Assembly: GCA_049654905.1 (NCBI GenBank)
Contig: JBASIS010000114.1
Span: 1-23,839 of the forward strand
Direction of reading: 5' to 3'
From: M0108 sp049654905
Lineage (GTDB): Bacteria; Pseudomonadota; Gammaproteobacteria; Chromatiales; Chromatiaceae
DNA: 23,839 bases
The translations under genes were made by a program, and so were the position numbers. Under the pieces are notes generated by a model. It saw nothing but the letters and a program-made list of their open reading frames with translations, searched no databases and was not told the origin of the DNA. Positions 1 to 7,336 of the stretch are shown one piece after another (position 1 is the first letter of the stretch; the number at the start of each line of letters is the position of its first letter).

Positions 1-462
1 GGGCTGGAGGGCCTCCAGCCGCATATCGCCCCTGGCCGTGGGCGCGATCCGGTCGGAGGCTGCCTCTCCCGACGGGACTGCGGCCAGGGGTAACAAGGAG
101 GGGGTGACACGAGCGGCGCGAAAGAGATCGATGCCGAGGATGCGCAGGCTGGTGGTTCGACCGGGCAAGCGCGCCTCGATTTCCAGCAGGGGGCTGGCCT
201 CGGCCACCTCCGGGCGCTGGGCCAGCAGGGGATAAAGGCCATCATCAAAGCCACTCTGAGGCCCGACGACCTGCAGATCCGCCTCGCCGCTGATCAAACG
301 CATGCCGCGCCAGAATTCATCCAGAGCCGCGGCATGGATGAGCTGCACCGCCAACCCCAGCGCCACCCCCAGGGCGATGGCGAACAGGGACAGGCTGGTG
401 GCCAGGCGCCGTCGCCACAGACTGCCCAGAAAGACATGCCTCGCCAGGGCGCTCAGCCTCAT
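1..462 (-). CDS. ABC transporter permease, FtsX/MacB type (N-terminal part, cut by window edge)
   Basis: This is the first 154 codons of an inner-membrane permease that continues beyond position 1. The reading frame is open from ATG at 462 to the edge. The N-terminus is basic, then has one clear membrane segment (about residues 20-42, with SLSLFAIALGVALGLAVQL), then a periplasmic-looking part containing GEADLQVVGPQSGFDDGLYP. This arrangement is typical of the MacB/FtsX/YbbP permeases that pair with LolD-like ATPases. The start codon overlaps the stop of the upstream ATPase gene in an ATGA, so the two are translationally coupled and surely form one transporter. The substrate cannot be told; lipid, lipoprotein or peptide export are family possibilities. 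The family is clear, the subfamily is not. Confidence 0.82.
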   Translation of the reverse strand, partial: MRLSALARHVFLGSLWRRRLATSLSLFAIALGVALGLAVQLIHAAALDEFWRGMRLISGEADLQVVGPQSGFDDGLYPLLAQRPEVAEASPLLEIEARLPGRTTSLRILGIDLFRAARVTPSLLPLAAVPSGEAASDRIAPTARGDMRLEALQP

Positions 463-1136
463 GCGGCACCCGGCTCCTCGACCAGACCGAGAGGGGTCAG
501 ACGGAGGATGCGATCGGCATAGGCCGCCGCCAGCCGCGAATGGGTGACCAGGATGCCCATGGCGCCGCTGGTCCGGATGCCCTCGAACAGGAGTTCCAGC
601 ACCCCCAGGGCCCGGGCGGGATCAAGGTTGCCGGTCGGCTCGTCGCAGAGCACCAGCGACGGCTCATGGACCAGGGCGCGGGCGATGGCCACCCGCTGCA
701 TCTCCCCGCCCGAGAGATGGCGGGGCCAGTCATCCGCCCGGTGGCCCAGGCCGACCCGTTCCAGCAGGGCGCGGGCGCGACCAGCAGCGCTGGCCTCGTC
801 CTGTTCCAGCAACCAGAGTGGCAGGGCGACGTTCTGAGCCAGGGTCAAATGCGGCAGCAGGTGAAAGGCCTGGAATACGAAGCCAAAGTCCCGCCGCCGC
901 AGCCGCGCGAACGCATCCTCGTCCAGGGTCGTCAGTTCCCGGTCCCGCAGTTGAATGCGTCCGCCATCGACGGGCTCCAGGCCCGCGATGCAGTTGAGAA
1001 AGGTCGATTTGCCAACCCCTGACTCGCCCATGATCGCCACGGACTCGCCCGGGGCCAGCCGCAGCGAGACCCCCTCGAAGAGGGCCTGTCCGGCCGAGGC
1101 ATCGAACCGTTTCGAGAGCTTATCGATGGCAAGCAT
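459..1136 (-). CDS. ABC transporter ATP-binding protein, LolD/YbbA family
   Basis: This is a 225-residue cytoplasmic ATPase that powers the adjacent permease. All nucleotide-binding motifs are present: Walker A GESGVGKST (37-45), Q-loop Gln89, signature LSGGEMQR (141-148), Walker B LVLCDEPTGNLD (161-172) and the switch His199 in VTHS. I chose the ATG at 1136 because AGGGAGG lies five bases before it and family members start close to this point. An in-frame ATG at 1211 would add 25 residues but has no ribosome binding site. The stop overlaps the permease start (ATGA). The gene lies 87 bases downstream of bchE on the same strand, so some read-through is possible, but nothing links the transporter to pigment synthesis. 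Confidence 0.92.
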   Translation of the reverse strand: MLAIDKLSKRFDASAGQALFEGVSLRLAPGESVAIMGESGVGKSTFLNCIAGLEPVDGGRIQLRDRELTTLDEDAFARLRRRDFGFVFQAFHLLPHLTLAQNVALPLWLLEQDEASAAGRARALLERVGLGHRADDWPRHLSGGEMQRVAIARALVHEPSLVLCDEPTGNLDPARALGVLELLFEGIRTSGAMGILVTHSRLAAAYADRILRLTPLGLVEEPGAA

Positions 1137-1223
1137 GCTGGCCTCCCTGCCCGACGATGAGGGCGGAACCCGGTCAGCCGGCCAATCGCCGCCTACCGGG
1201 GTTCCGGACATGGCCAGGAGGGA

Positions 1224-2918
1224 TCAGGGTCGGTCCTGGATGGATGACACATGGGGCGTGAACTGAACCGCCACGCCCGGGGGCGGCATGGAGACACCGA
1301 CCGTGGGCGGCTTGACCAGCAAGGCCTCGAGGGCGTCGTCATCGAGCTGGTCCTTGCCACCCCCGCAGGCCATGATCTCGGCCTGGACGTCACCCTTGAT
1401 CTTGCGGCTGTGCTTAGCCTTCCAGTCCGTACCGCCCTCCGCCACCCGGGTGCGGCTGGTGTCGAAGTGGAAATCCACCTTCTTCTTGGACTGGGGTCCC
1501 CAATAGTTGACCTTACCCAGGTCGTAGAACTTGCGCTGGAAACCGGCCTTGAGGAAGGCCTTGAGACAGCCGAGCAGGTAGCGCCGCCGTTGCCCGGTAC
1601 CGGCCCAGGGGTAGGAGAAAAAGGCCTTGTACATGTAAAAGCGGCGGTAATTGTGCATTACCCGGTCCAGGAGTTCGCCGCGTTCCATGGCCTCGGGCTT
1701 GATGATGGGGGTGACGAAGTTATACTTCTCGTAGTCGAAGATCTCGACCTTGTCGCCCAGCTCCCGGAAGAGGTCGGTGAAGGGCCAGGGCGTGTACATG
1801 GCCCAGTTGGCCAGATCCGGGTTCCAGTCCCGAGCCATCTGGTAAGTCTCCTCCAGGGTCTCCTTGGTCTCGTTCTCAAGACCGACGATAAACTGGGCCT
1901 CGGTCAGGATGCCGGCATCGCGCAGCAGGCCGATGGCGCGCTTGTTATCCGCGATGGTGGTCTCCTTATGGAAGCGATCCAGCTTCAACTGGGCCGCCGC
2001 CTCGGTGCCCAGGGAGACATGGATGAGGCCGGCCTTGCGATAGAGCGGCAGCACGTCCTCGTCACGCAGGATATCGGTCACCCGGGTATTGATGCCCCAG
2101 AGTATGCCGAGATCCCGGGCGATCAACTCCTCGCAGAAAGCCATGAATTTCTTGCGATTAATGGTCGGCTCCTCATCCGCCAGGATGAAGAAACCGACAT
2201 TGTGGTCCCGCATCAGGGTCTCGATCTCATCCACGACCTTCTTGGGATCACGGATGCGATAGTCGCGCCAGAACTTCCACTGGGAGCAGAAGGAGCAGGT
2301 ATAGGGGCAACCGCGGGCCATGTTGGGGATAGCGACCCGCTTGTTGAGGGGGATGTAGATGTATTTTTCCCACTCCAGCACCCCCCAGTCCGGGGTAATA
2401 GCGTCCAGATTCTTGATGGTGGGGGCCGCCGGGGTGGCGATGATCTGACCATCTTCCTGATAGGCGATGCCCTGGACCTGATCGCGATCGGCGGGCCAGC
2501 GTCCCTCGTCCACCGCGCGCACCAGGTTGACGATGATCTCCTCCCCCTCGCCCCGGACGATGGCATCGATCCAGGGGGCTTCGCCCAACACCTGCTGATA
2601 CATGAAGGTGGCGTGGATACCGCCCAGCACGGTCACTGCCTGGGGGCAGACTTCCCGCGTGATCTCCAGCACGCGTTGGGCCTTGTAGATGGAGGGGGTG
2701 ATGGCGGTGCAGCCCACCAGGTCAGGCTGGGCCTCGCGCAAAATATCCCGGACCTGATCCTCGGACAGATCATTGGTCATGGCATCCACGAAGCGGATGT
2801 CATCATAGCCCGAGGATTTGAGGGCACCGCTCAGATAGGCGACCCAGGCCGGAGGCCAATTACCGGCAATCTCGGCGCCGCCAGAGTGATAGTTGGGGTG
2901 AATGAAGAGGATACGCAT
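1224..2918 (-). CDS. bchE: Anaerobic magnesium-protoporphyrin IX monomethyl ester oxidative cyclase
   Basis: BchE is a cobalamin-dependent radical SAM enzyme that closes the isocyclic ring E of bacteriochlorophyll without oxygen, converting Mg-protoporphyrin IX monomethyl ester to divinyl protochlorophyllide. The 564-residue length is usual for the family. The N-terminal B12-binding Rossmann-like domain covers about residues 1-165 (MRILFIHPNYHSGGAEIAGN is typical of BchE). The radical SAM domain starts near 195, and its iron-sulfur cysteines are C204, C208 and C211 in ARGCPYTCSFCSQ. A C-terminal region with YKAFFSYPWAG follows. A GGGAG ribosome binding site precedes the ATG. A PpsR/CrtJ-type palindrome lies 29-46 bases upstream. 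No acsF (oxygen-dependent cyclase) is seen here. The gene marks the host as a bacteriochlorophyll-making phototroph. Confidence 0.96.
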   Translation of the reverse strand: MRILFIHPNYHSGGAEIAGNWPPAWVAYLSGALKSSGYDDIRFVDAMTNDLSEDQVRDILREAQPDLVGCTAITPSIYKAQRVLEITREVCPQAVTVLGGIHATFMYQQVLGEAPWIDAIVRGEGEEIIVNLVRAVDEGRWPADRDQVQGIAYQEDGQIIATPAAPTIKNLDAITPDWGVLEWEKYIYIPLNKRVAIPNMARGCPYTCSFCSQWKFWRDYRIRDPKKVVDEIETLMRDHNVGFFILADEEPTINRKKFMAFCEELIARDLGILWGINTRVTDILRDEDVLPLYRKAGLIHVSLGTEAAAQLKLDRFHKETTIADNKRAIGLLRDAGILTEAQFIVGLENETKETLEETYQMARDWNPDLANWAMYTPWPFTDLFRELGDKVEIFDYEKYNFVTPIIKPEAMERGELLDRVMHNYRRFYMYKAFFSYPWAGTGQRRRYLLGCLKAFLKAGFQRKFYDLGKVNYWGPQSKKKVDFHFDTSRTRVAEGGTDWKAKHSRKIKGDVQAEIMACGGGKDQLDDDALEALLVKPPTVGVSMPPPGVAVQFTPHVSSIQDRP

Positions 2919-2946
2919 CAGTTGGACTCCCGGCGGGTAGCGTGAC

Positions 2947-2964
2947 TGTCAGGCAAGGTTGACA
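2947..2964. promoter_or_regulatory. PpsR/CrtJ-type operator upstream of bchE
   Basis: The sequence TGTCAGGCAAGGTTGACA matches the TGT-N12-ACA consensus of the PpsR/CrtJ repressors of photosynthesis genes exactly. Its inverted arms extend to five bases (TGTCA/TGACA). It lies 29 bases before the bchE start. A possible -10 box (minus strand GATATA, about 2970-2975) is just upstream, so a bound repressor would sit at or after the start of transcription. Only one copy is seen, while PpsR usually binds paired sites. The function is inferred. Confidence 0.6.
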
Positions 2965-3022
2965 TGCCGTATATCCTACCACTTTGACACTCTTCACACC
3001 CAGCCTCGGTGCGGAGACGAAT

Positions 3023-3664
3023 TCAGTCTGCCTGGGGGTGTGGTACGGCGGCCCCGAAGGCGTGGATCAGGTCCTTGCGGGCCAGCATCCCGAGCAGCCG
3101 ACCCCTGCCGTCGACCACCGGCATGCCGCGCCCGCCGTGGCGGGCAAAAGCACGGGCCATGACCGGCAGGGTGGCGTCATCCGGCAGGGTCAAGGCCGGG
3201 CTGGTCATGACGTCCGCCACCTTAACCCCCGTGCAACAGCGTTTCATGGCCTCGGGCTCCCGCTCCAGGCGCGCCAACAGGGCCAGAATCGCATCCACGC
3301 CCAGGTGGCGCAGGACGTCGGTCTCGGACAGCAGGCCGACGACCCGGTCTTGGGGGTCCACCACGGCGGCGGATTTGACTCCGGCCGCCGCCAGTTGCGC
3401 CACCGCCACGCTCAGGGGTTGCTCGGGCATCAGAGCCGGACCTCCGGCGCGCATCAGGGCCTGGGCCATGGGGTTGCCCGCCAGGCGGGTCAGGGCGTGG
3501 CTGACGGAGGCGCGGTAGAGTTCCTGGAAATCCCCGGGGCTGATGTCCAGGTACCCCTGGATGTCGCGCATGGCCTCCATCACGTCGAGTTCGGCGAGAT
3601 CCGGTAGCAACTCCGACAGGGGGTCGTCGATCCCTTCGGGAGGGGTTGAAGGAGGGTGGGCCAT
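3023..3664 (-). CDS. CBS-domain-pair protein
   Basis: This is a 213-residue soluble protein with an N-terminal helical part (1-62, including AMRDIQGYLDISPGDFQELY) and two CBS domains, about 64-122 (ending VVGLLSETDVLRHLG) and 147-204 (with DVMTSPALTLPDDATL and LLGMLARKDLIHAFG). Paired CBS domains bind adenine nucleotides or related ligands and regulate partner proteins. No catalytic domain is fused. A vicinal Cys143-Cys144 pair sits just before the second CBS domain and might be redox-active. The gene starts two bases after the DsrC-like gene's stop, with AGGGGGAG as ribosome binding site, so the two are co-expressed and probably work together. The CBS assignment is secure; the ligand and the target are unknown. 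Confidence 0.88.
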   Translation of the reverse strand: MAHPPSTPPEGIDDPLSELLPDLAELDVMEAMRDIQGYLDISPGDFQELYRASVSHALTRLAGNPMAQALMRAGGPALMPEQPLSVAVAQLAAAGVKSAAVVDPQDRVVGLLSETDVLRHLGVDAILALLARLEREPEAMKRCCTGVKVADVMTSPALTLPDDATLPVMARAFARHGGRGMPVVDGRGRLLGMLARKDLIHAFGAAVPHPQAD

Positions 3665-3666
3665 GG

Positions 3667-4308
3667 CTAATGCTCCCCCTTGGTACGGAGCAGTCCGGCG
3701 AGCCGGTTGCCCTGCTTCTGAGGACCGCCTCGGGGAAAGAGCCGGTGCAGACTAGCGCTGCCGCCGGCTTCCCGGCCCCAGACCTGGCTGAAGTGCCGGA
3801 CCATATCGCGCACCGTGGACTGGGTACCCGTCCGAGCGAAGTATTCCCGTAAGTAGCGGATCAATGCCCAATGGGCATCGGTGAGGGTCAGTCCCTCCGC
3901 CGCCGCCAGGGTCCGGACGAAGGCCTCGGACCAGTCCGCGGGATTGACCAGATAGCCCTCGCCATCGGTGAGGACCCGACGACCCTCTACCTCCAGAGTC
4001 CGGGTCTCCATGCTGGGATAGGCATTGCTGCCCAGGGGCATGTGGCCGTCCAGGTCCAGGGAGTCGTTGGGCGCCTCGGTGAGGGACCAGAGTTCCACCT
4101 GGACCTGCCCCTCCAGCCGCCCCTGGTAGCGTTCCACCCCGTCAACCAGGACCTTACCGCTGGCTTCGGGGAGGTCGAACCGGGCGCGGCCCTCCCGGTC
4201 GGTGGGCACGGGCGGGGTACAGTAGCCGTCCGCGTCCAGGCAGATGGCTACAGGGACACGTTTGAGCGGCGTCTGATCGATCTTCATCCGCAGGCTGACA
4301 GTGATCAT
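3667..4308 (-). CDS. DsrC/TusE-superfamily protein fused to an N-terminal beta-rich domain, without the redox cysteines
   Basis: The C-terminal half (about 105-213) has the DsrC/TusE fold signature: TLEVEGR, GYLVNPADWSEAF, LTLTDAHWALIRYLREYF, and an ending LFPRGGPQKQGNRLAGL that parallels LFPYGPAKQACRFAGL of true DsrC. In DsrC and TusE the C-terminal cysteines carry persulfide or trisulfide. Here the first is replaced by Asn201 and the protein ends in GEH, so this domain has no cysteine and cannot be a sulfur carrier. Cysteine-free members of the superfamily have been proposed to be regulatory (RspA). The first 85 or so residues look like a small beta-sandwich, with Cys23 and Cys30. The start at 4308 has GGAGG eight bases upstream; an in-frame ATG at 4380 would add 24 unlikely residues. 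It is followed by the CBS gene. Confidence 0.85.
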   Translation of the reverse strand: MITVSLRMKIDQTPLKRVPVAICLDADGYCTPPVPTDREGRARFDLPEASGKVLVDGVERYQGRLEGQVQVELWSLTEAPNDSLDLDGHMPLGSNAYPSMETRTLEVEGRRVLTDGEGYLVNPADWSEAFVRTLAAAEGLTLTDAHWALIRYLREYFARTGTQSTVRDMVRHFSQVWGREAGGSASLHRLFPRGGPQKQGNRLAGLLRTKGEH

Positions 4309-4431
4309 GGCGAATTCCTCCGGTGTTGGACACTTGATCGCGGGACGCCTCCCCGGGCGCCCGGTTCCGCACTGCTTCATTATTATTCTGAGTGCTGTCG
4401 GGGACGATGGCGCGAATGGCTGGCTGCCACT

Positions 4432-4445
4432 TTGACGTGAATCAA
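4432..4445. promoter_or_regulatory. FNR/Anr-like box upstream of the DsrC-like/CBS unit
   Basis: TTGACGTGAATCAA matches the FNR consensus TTGAT-N4-ATCAA at nine of ten fixed positions. It is centred 130 bases before the DsrC-like start at 4308. On the minus strand AATAAT (4387-4382) could be a -10 box, which would put the site about 63 bases before the start of transcription, close to the class I position of FNR-type activators. No good -35 box is seen, as expected for an activated promoter. This is inferred from sequence only. Confidence 0.4.
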
Positions 4446-4521
4446 GTCGTGAGTATCCGGGTACCTCACCGGATGGCTAGGACCGCCCGAGACTAAAGGG
4501 TATGGCCCGGCCCACAGGCCG

Positions 4522-5262
4522 TCAGAGGGAAGATAGGCCCGATGACCGGCTCGGGGCCCGATGCGGGTCGCGACCCGCCACCCCGGGGGCATCCTGCGTG
4601 ACCTTATCCCGCAGATAAACCGGCAGGGCCTGCTCCGGGGGCAGGACCAAGCCGGCGGCAACATCGGCGGCGGCGAGCCAGACCAGGTCCTGGGATTCGC
4701 AGATGGCAGCCGGGTCGGTTAGCCCGATGCGCGGCCCCAGGCGCTGGCGCAGCAGGTCGCCATAGGTCTCCCAACCGCTACCGGCCCCTTGCCAGCCGGC
4801 CTCCTCCGGCAAGTCGGCGAATGCCGGGGTCGTCACGGCCTCCTCGCCCACCAGGCGCATCAGGCCCTGAGCATCCAGGACATAGCGCCCCCAGTAAAGC
4901 TCCCCCATGCGGGCATCAAGGGCCGCCAGGCACTGGCGAGCGCCCTGGCGACGGTGCTGGCCCTGGGCCAGGCCGGCCAGGGTAGAGACCGGGACGACCG
5001 GCAGATCGGCACCGAAGGCGAGGCCCTGGACCACGGCAGTGGCGATGCGCACGCCGGTGAAGGAGCCGGGGCCCCGGCCAAAGGCCAGGGCGTCCAGATC
5101 CCGGAGCCGCAGATCCGCCTCCTCCATTAGCGCCGCCACCATGCCCAGGATGAGATCGGCATGGCGGCGTGGCTCCAGGGCCAGGCGCTGTTGGAGACCC
5201 TTCTCGGTCAAGAGGGCGGCGGAACAGGCCTCGCCGGAGGTATCAATGGCCAGGATGCGCAT
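4522..5262 (-). CDS. tsaB: tRNA threonylcarbamoyladenosine biosynthesis protein TsaB
   Basis: TsaB is the non-catalytic partner that dimerises with TsaD and, with TsaE, transfers the threonylcarbamoyl group to A37 of ANN-decoding tRNAs. The 246-residue protein begins MRILAIDTSGEACSAALL, the ASKHA-fold start of TsaB, followed by the family motif ALAFGRGPGSFTGVRIATAV. The last 25 or so residues (AGRDPHRAPSRSSGLSSL) look like a disordered tail. The gene starts five bases after the YoaA-like helicase gene ends. The same yoaA-tsaB order occurs in E. coli and other gammaproteobacteria, so the two are likely one operon. It is an essential gene in most bacteria. Confidence 0.95.
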   Translation of the reverse strand: MRILAIDTSGEACSAALLTEKGLQQRLALEPRRHADLILGMVAALMEEADLRLRDLDALAFGRGPGSFTGVRIATAVVQGLAFGADLPVVPVSTLAGLAQGQHRRQGARQCLAALDARMGELYWGRYVLDAQGLMRLVGEEAVTTPAFADLPEEAGWQGAGSGWETYGDLLRQRLGPRIGLTDPAAICESQDLVWLAAADVAAGLVLPPEQALPVYLRDKVTQDAPGVAGRDPHRAPSRSSGLSSL

Positions 5263-5267
5263 GGTGT

Positions 5268-7202
5268 TCAGGGTCCGGCGGTGGGCCGCAAGGAATCTTC
5301 GGCAAAAAAACGCTCCACCAGGGCCAGGTCACGGGTACGCGCCATGGGTGGCAGACTCTTGAGGAAGGCATGGCCGTAGGGCTTGGACAGCAGCCGCGGA
5401 TCGCAGACCACCAGGACGCCCCGGTCGGTGGCGTCACGGATGAGGCGACCGGCGCCCTGCTTGAGGCTGATGACGGCTTGGGGCAACTGGAAATCCCGAA
5501 AGGGGTTGCCGCCCTGCTGACGCAGGGCGTCGATGCGGGCCGCCAGTACCGGATCCCCGGGCGAGGCAAAGGGGAGCTTGTCGATGATGACGCAAGACAG
5601 AGCCTCGCCGCGCACGTCCACCCCCTCCCAGAAGCTGGCGGTGCCCAGCAGCACCGCGTTGCCAAGCTCTCGGAAGCGTTTAAGCAGTTCCCCACGGGGG
5701 GCCGAGCCCTGGACCAGCAGGGGATAATCCAGCCGGGTCTCCAGTTGCTCCGCCGCGCGGCGCAGGGCGCGGTGGCTGGTGAAGAGCAAAAAGGCCCGGC
5801 CCCGGCTGAAGGCGAGGATCCGGGCCGCCAGTTCGGTGACCGCGTCACCGTAGGCGGGTAGAGCCGGGTCGGGCAGGCCACGCGGGACGAACCAGAGGGC
5901 CTGGTTGGGGTAGTCGAAGGGGCTGTCCCAACAGGCCGTGTGGGCGTCGCCGATGCCCAGTTGGCTGGCAAAATGATCAAAACGCTCGGCCACCGCCAGG
6001 GTGGCGGAGGTAAAGATCCAGGCGGCCGGATAGCGCTCCATCTGGGCCTGGAAAATGCCCGCCACCGACAGCGGCGTCTGGTGGAGGCGAAAGCCCTTGC
6101 CCTGGGTCTCGAACCAGCGGATATCGGCCGAATCCACGGCGGGTTCCATGATGCGCGCCAGCCCGGTGGCAAGATCGGCAGCACGGGCCAGGCAGGAGTC
6201 CAGGCCCTTGCCACGCCCCTTGAGGGCCTCCAGCGCGGCCTGAACATCCTCCAGACCTTGGCGCAACGCCTCCAGTCGTGCCGAGGCGGCAGAGTCCTCG
6301 GCAATATCCCGCCAGGGAGAGCGGCGGGCCTCCTCGCCCAGGCTAAGGCGCATTTCCAGGGCGGCATGACGCAGGTTAGCCAGGATGTCGGGAAATTCCG
6401 GCAGGTCCCCCGCCTCGCGCCCATATTCAGCCTCGGTATCGCGGACCAGTTCCAGGAACTGGCGGCCGCTGACGGCGGTACCGAAGAAGTTGCCCGCCAC
6501 CTCCGGCAGCTGATGGGCCTCATCGACGATGAAGGCATCCGCTCCCGGCAGAATCTCGCCGAAACCCTCGTCGCGCAGGGCGATATCGGCGCACAGCAGG
6601 TGGTGATTGACGACCACCAGGTCCGCCTCCTGGGCGCGACGGCGGGCCTCGAGCAGGGGGCATTGATCCCAGTCCGGGCAATCCTGGCGCAGGCAATTGT
6701 CGCTGGTGGAGGTCACCGCCGGCCAGACCGGGGCGTCATCTGGCAAGGCCAGTTCCGCGATATCGCCAACCCGGGTCGCGCTGGCCCAGTCGCGCACCGC
6801 CAGCAACTGGCGGCGGAATTCGGTGGTCCCGCCATGATGATCCTGGAGGGCCAGGGCCAAACGGTAGGGGCAGAGATAATTAGCCCGCCCTTTGAGCAGA
6901 GCGATGCGCACCGGGATATCCAGGGCATCGCGGACCAGGGGGAGGTCGCGATGGAAAAGCTGATCCTGAAGGTTGCGGGTGCCGGTGGAGATGAGGACCT
7001 TACGCCCGGAGAGCAGGGCCGGCGTCAGATAGGCGTAGGTTTTGCCAGTTCCCGTGCCGGCCTCGCAGATCAGGGTGCCGCCTTCCGCCAGGACCTGGGC
7101 CACCTGCTCCGCCATGGCCTCCTGCTGGGGGCGATGGTTGTAGCCAGCCAGACGCCGGGCGAGGAGCCCGTCGGGACCCAGGATGTCGGCGACCTTGCTC
7201 AC
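5268..7202 (-). CDS. yoaA: ATP-dependent DNA helicase, DinG/YoaA (XPD-like) family
   Basis: This is a 644-residue superfamily 2 helicase with 5'-3' polarity expected from the family, acting in DNA repair and replication-fork maintenance. Visible motifs are Walker A EAGTGTGKT (47-55), four iron-sulfur cluster cysteines (C111, C170, C175, C181) and motif II DEAH (227-230) in IVDEAHQLPE. Near the end are LLGTASFWEGVDVRGEAL and QGAGRLIRDATDRGVL, the motif V-VI region. In E. coli YoaA works with HolC of DNA polymerase III. Length and the tsaB neighbour favour YoaA over DinG. The start is a GTG at 7202 with a weak ribosome binding site; the residues after it (HRPQQEAMAEQVAQ) fit the family N-terminus. 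Confidence 0.93.
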   Translation of the reverse strand: MSKVADILGPDGLLARRLAGYNHRPQQEAMAEQVAQVLAEGGTLICEAGTGTGKTYAYLTPALLSGRKVLISTGTRNLQDQLFHRDLPLVRDALDIPVRIALLKGRANYLCPYRLALALQDHHGGTTEFRRQLLAVRDWASATRVGDIAELALPDDAPVWPAVTSTSDNCLRQDCPDWDQCPLLEARRRAQEADLVVVNHHLLCADIALRDEGFGEILPGADAFIVDEAHQLPEVAGNFFGTAVSGRQFLELVRDTEAEYGREAGDLPEFPDILANLRHAALEMRLSLGEEARRSPWRDIAEDSAASARLEALRQGLEDVQAALEALKGRGKGLDSCLARAADLATGLARIMEPAVDSADIRWFETQGKGFRLHQTPLSVAGIFQAQMERYPAAWIFTSATLAVAERFDHFASQLGIGDAHTACWDSPFDYPNQALWFVPRGLPDPALPAYGDAVTELAARILAFSRGRAFLLFTSHRALRRAAEQLETRLDYPLLVQGSAPRGELLKRFRELGNAVLLGTASFWEGVDVRGEALSCVIIDKLPFASPGDPVLAARIDALRQQGGNPFRDFQLPQAVISLKQGAGRLIRDATDRGVLVVCDPRLLSKPYGHAFLKSLPPMARTRDLALVERFFAEDSLRPTAGP

Positions 7203-7336
7203 TATTCAGCCAAATCGCGCGGAGTTACCTTAAGAATGGGGCACGCTCACGGGCTAGGGGGTAGCGCGCTGGTCCCTGGGCGGGCGGCACGGGTCCCGCG
7301 TCAAAGCCAGGGATGCCGGCGGCTGGACCCTGGTCA

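Noticed and set aside
1251..2945. A 564-codon open frame on the plus strand opposite bchE
   Set aside because: It is a shadow frame caused by high GC and strong codon bias; bchE on the other strand is unmistakable and the antisense protein matches no family.
4455..4474. ATCCGG...CCGGAT inverted repeat after tsaB as a terminator
   Set aside because: The arms are only six bases with an eight-base spacer and no T-run follows.
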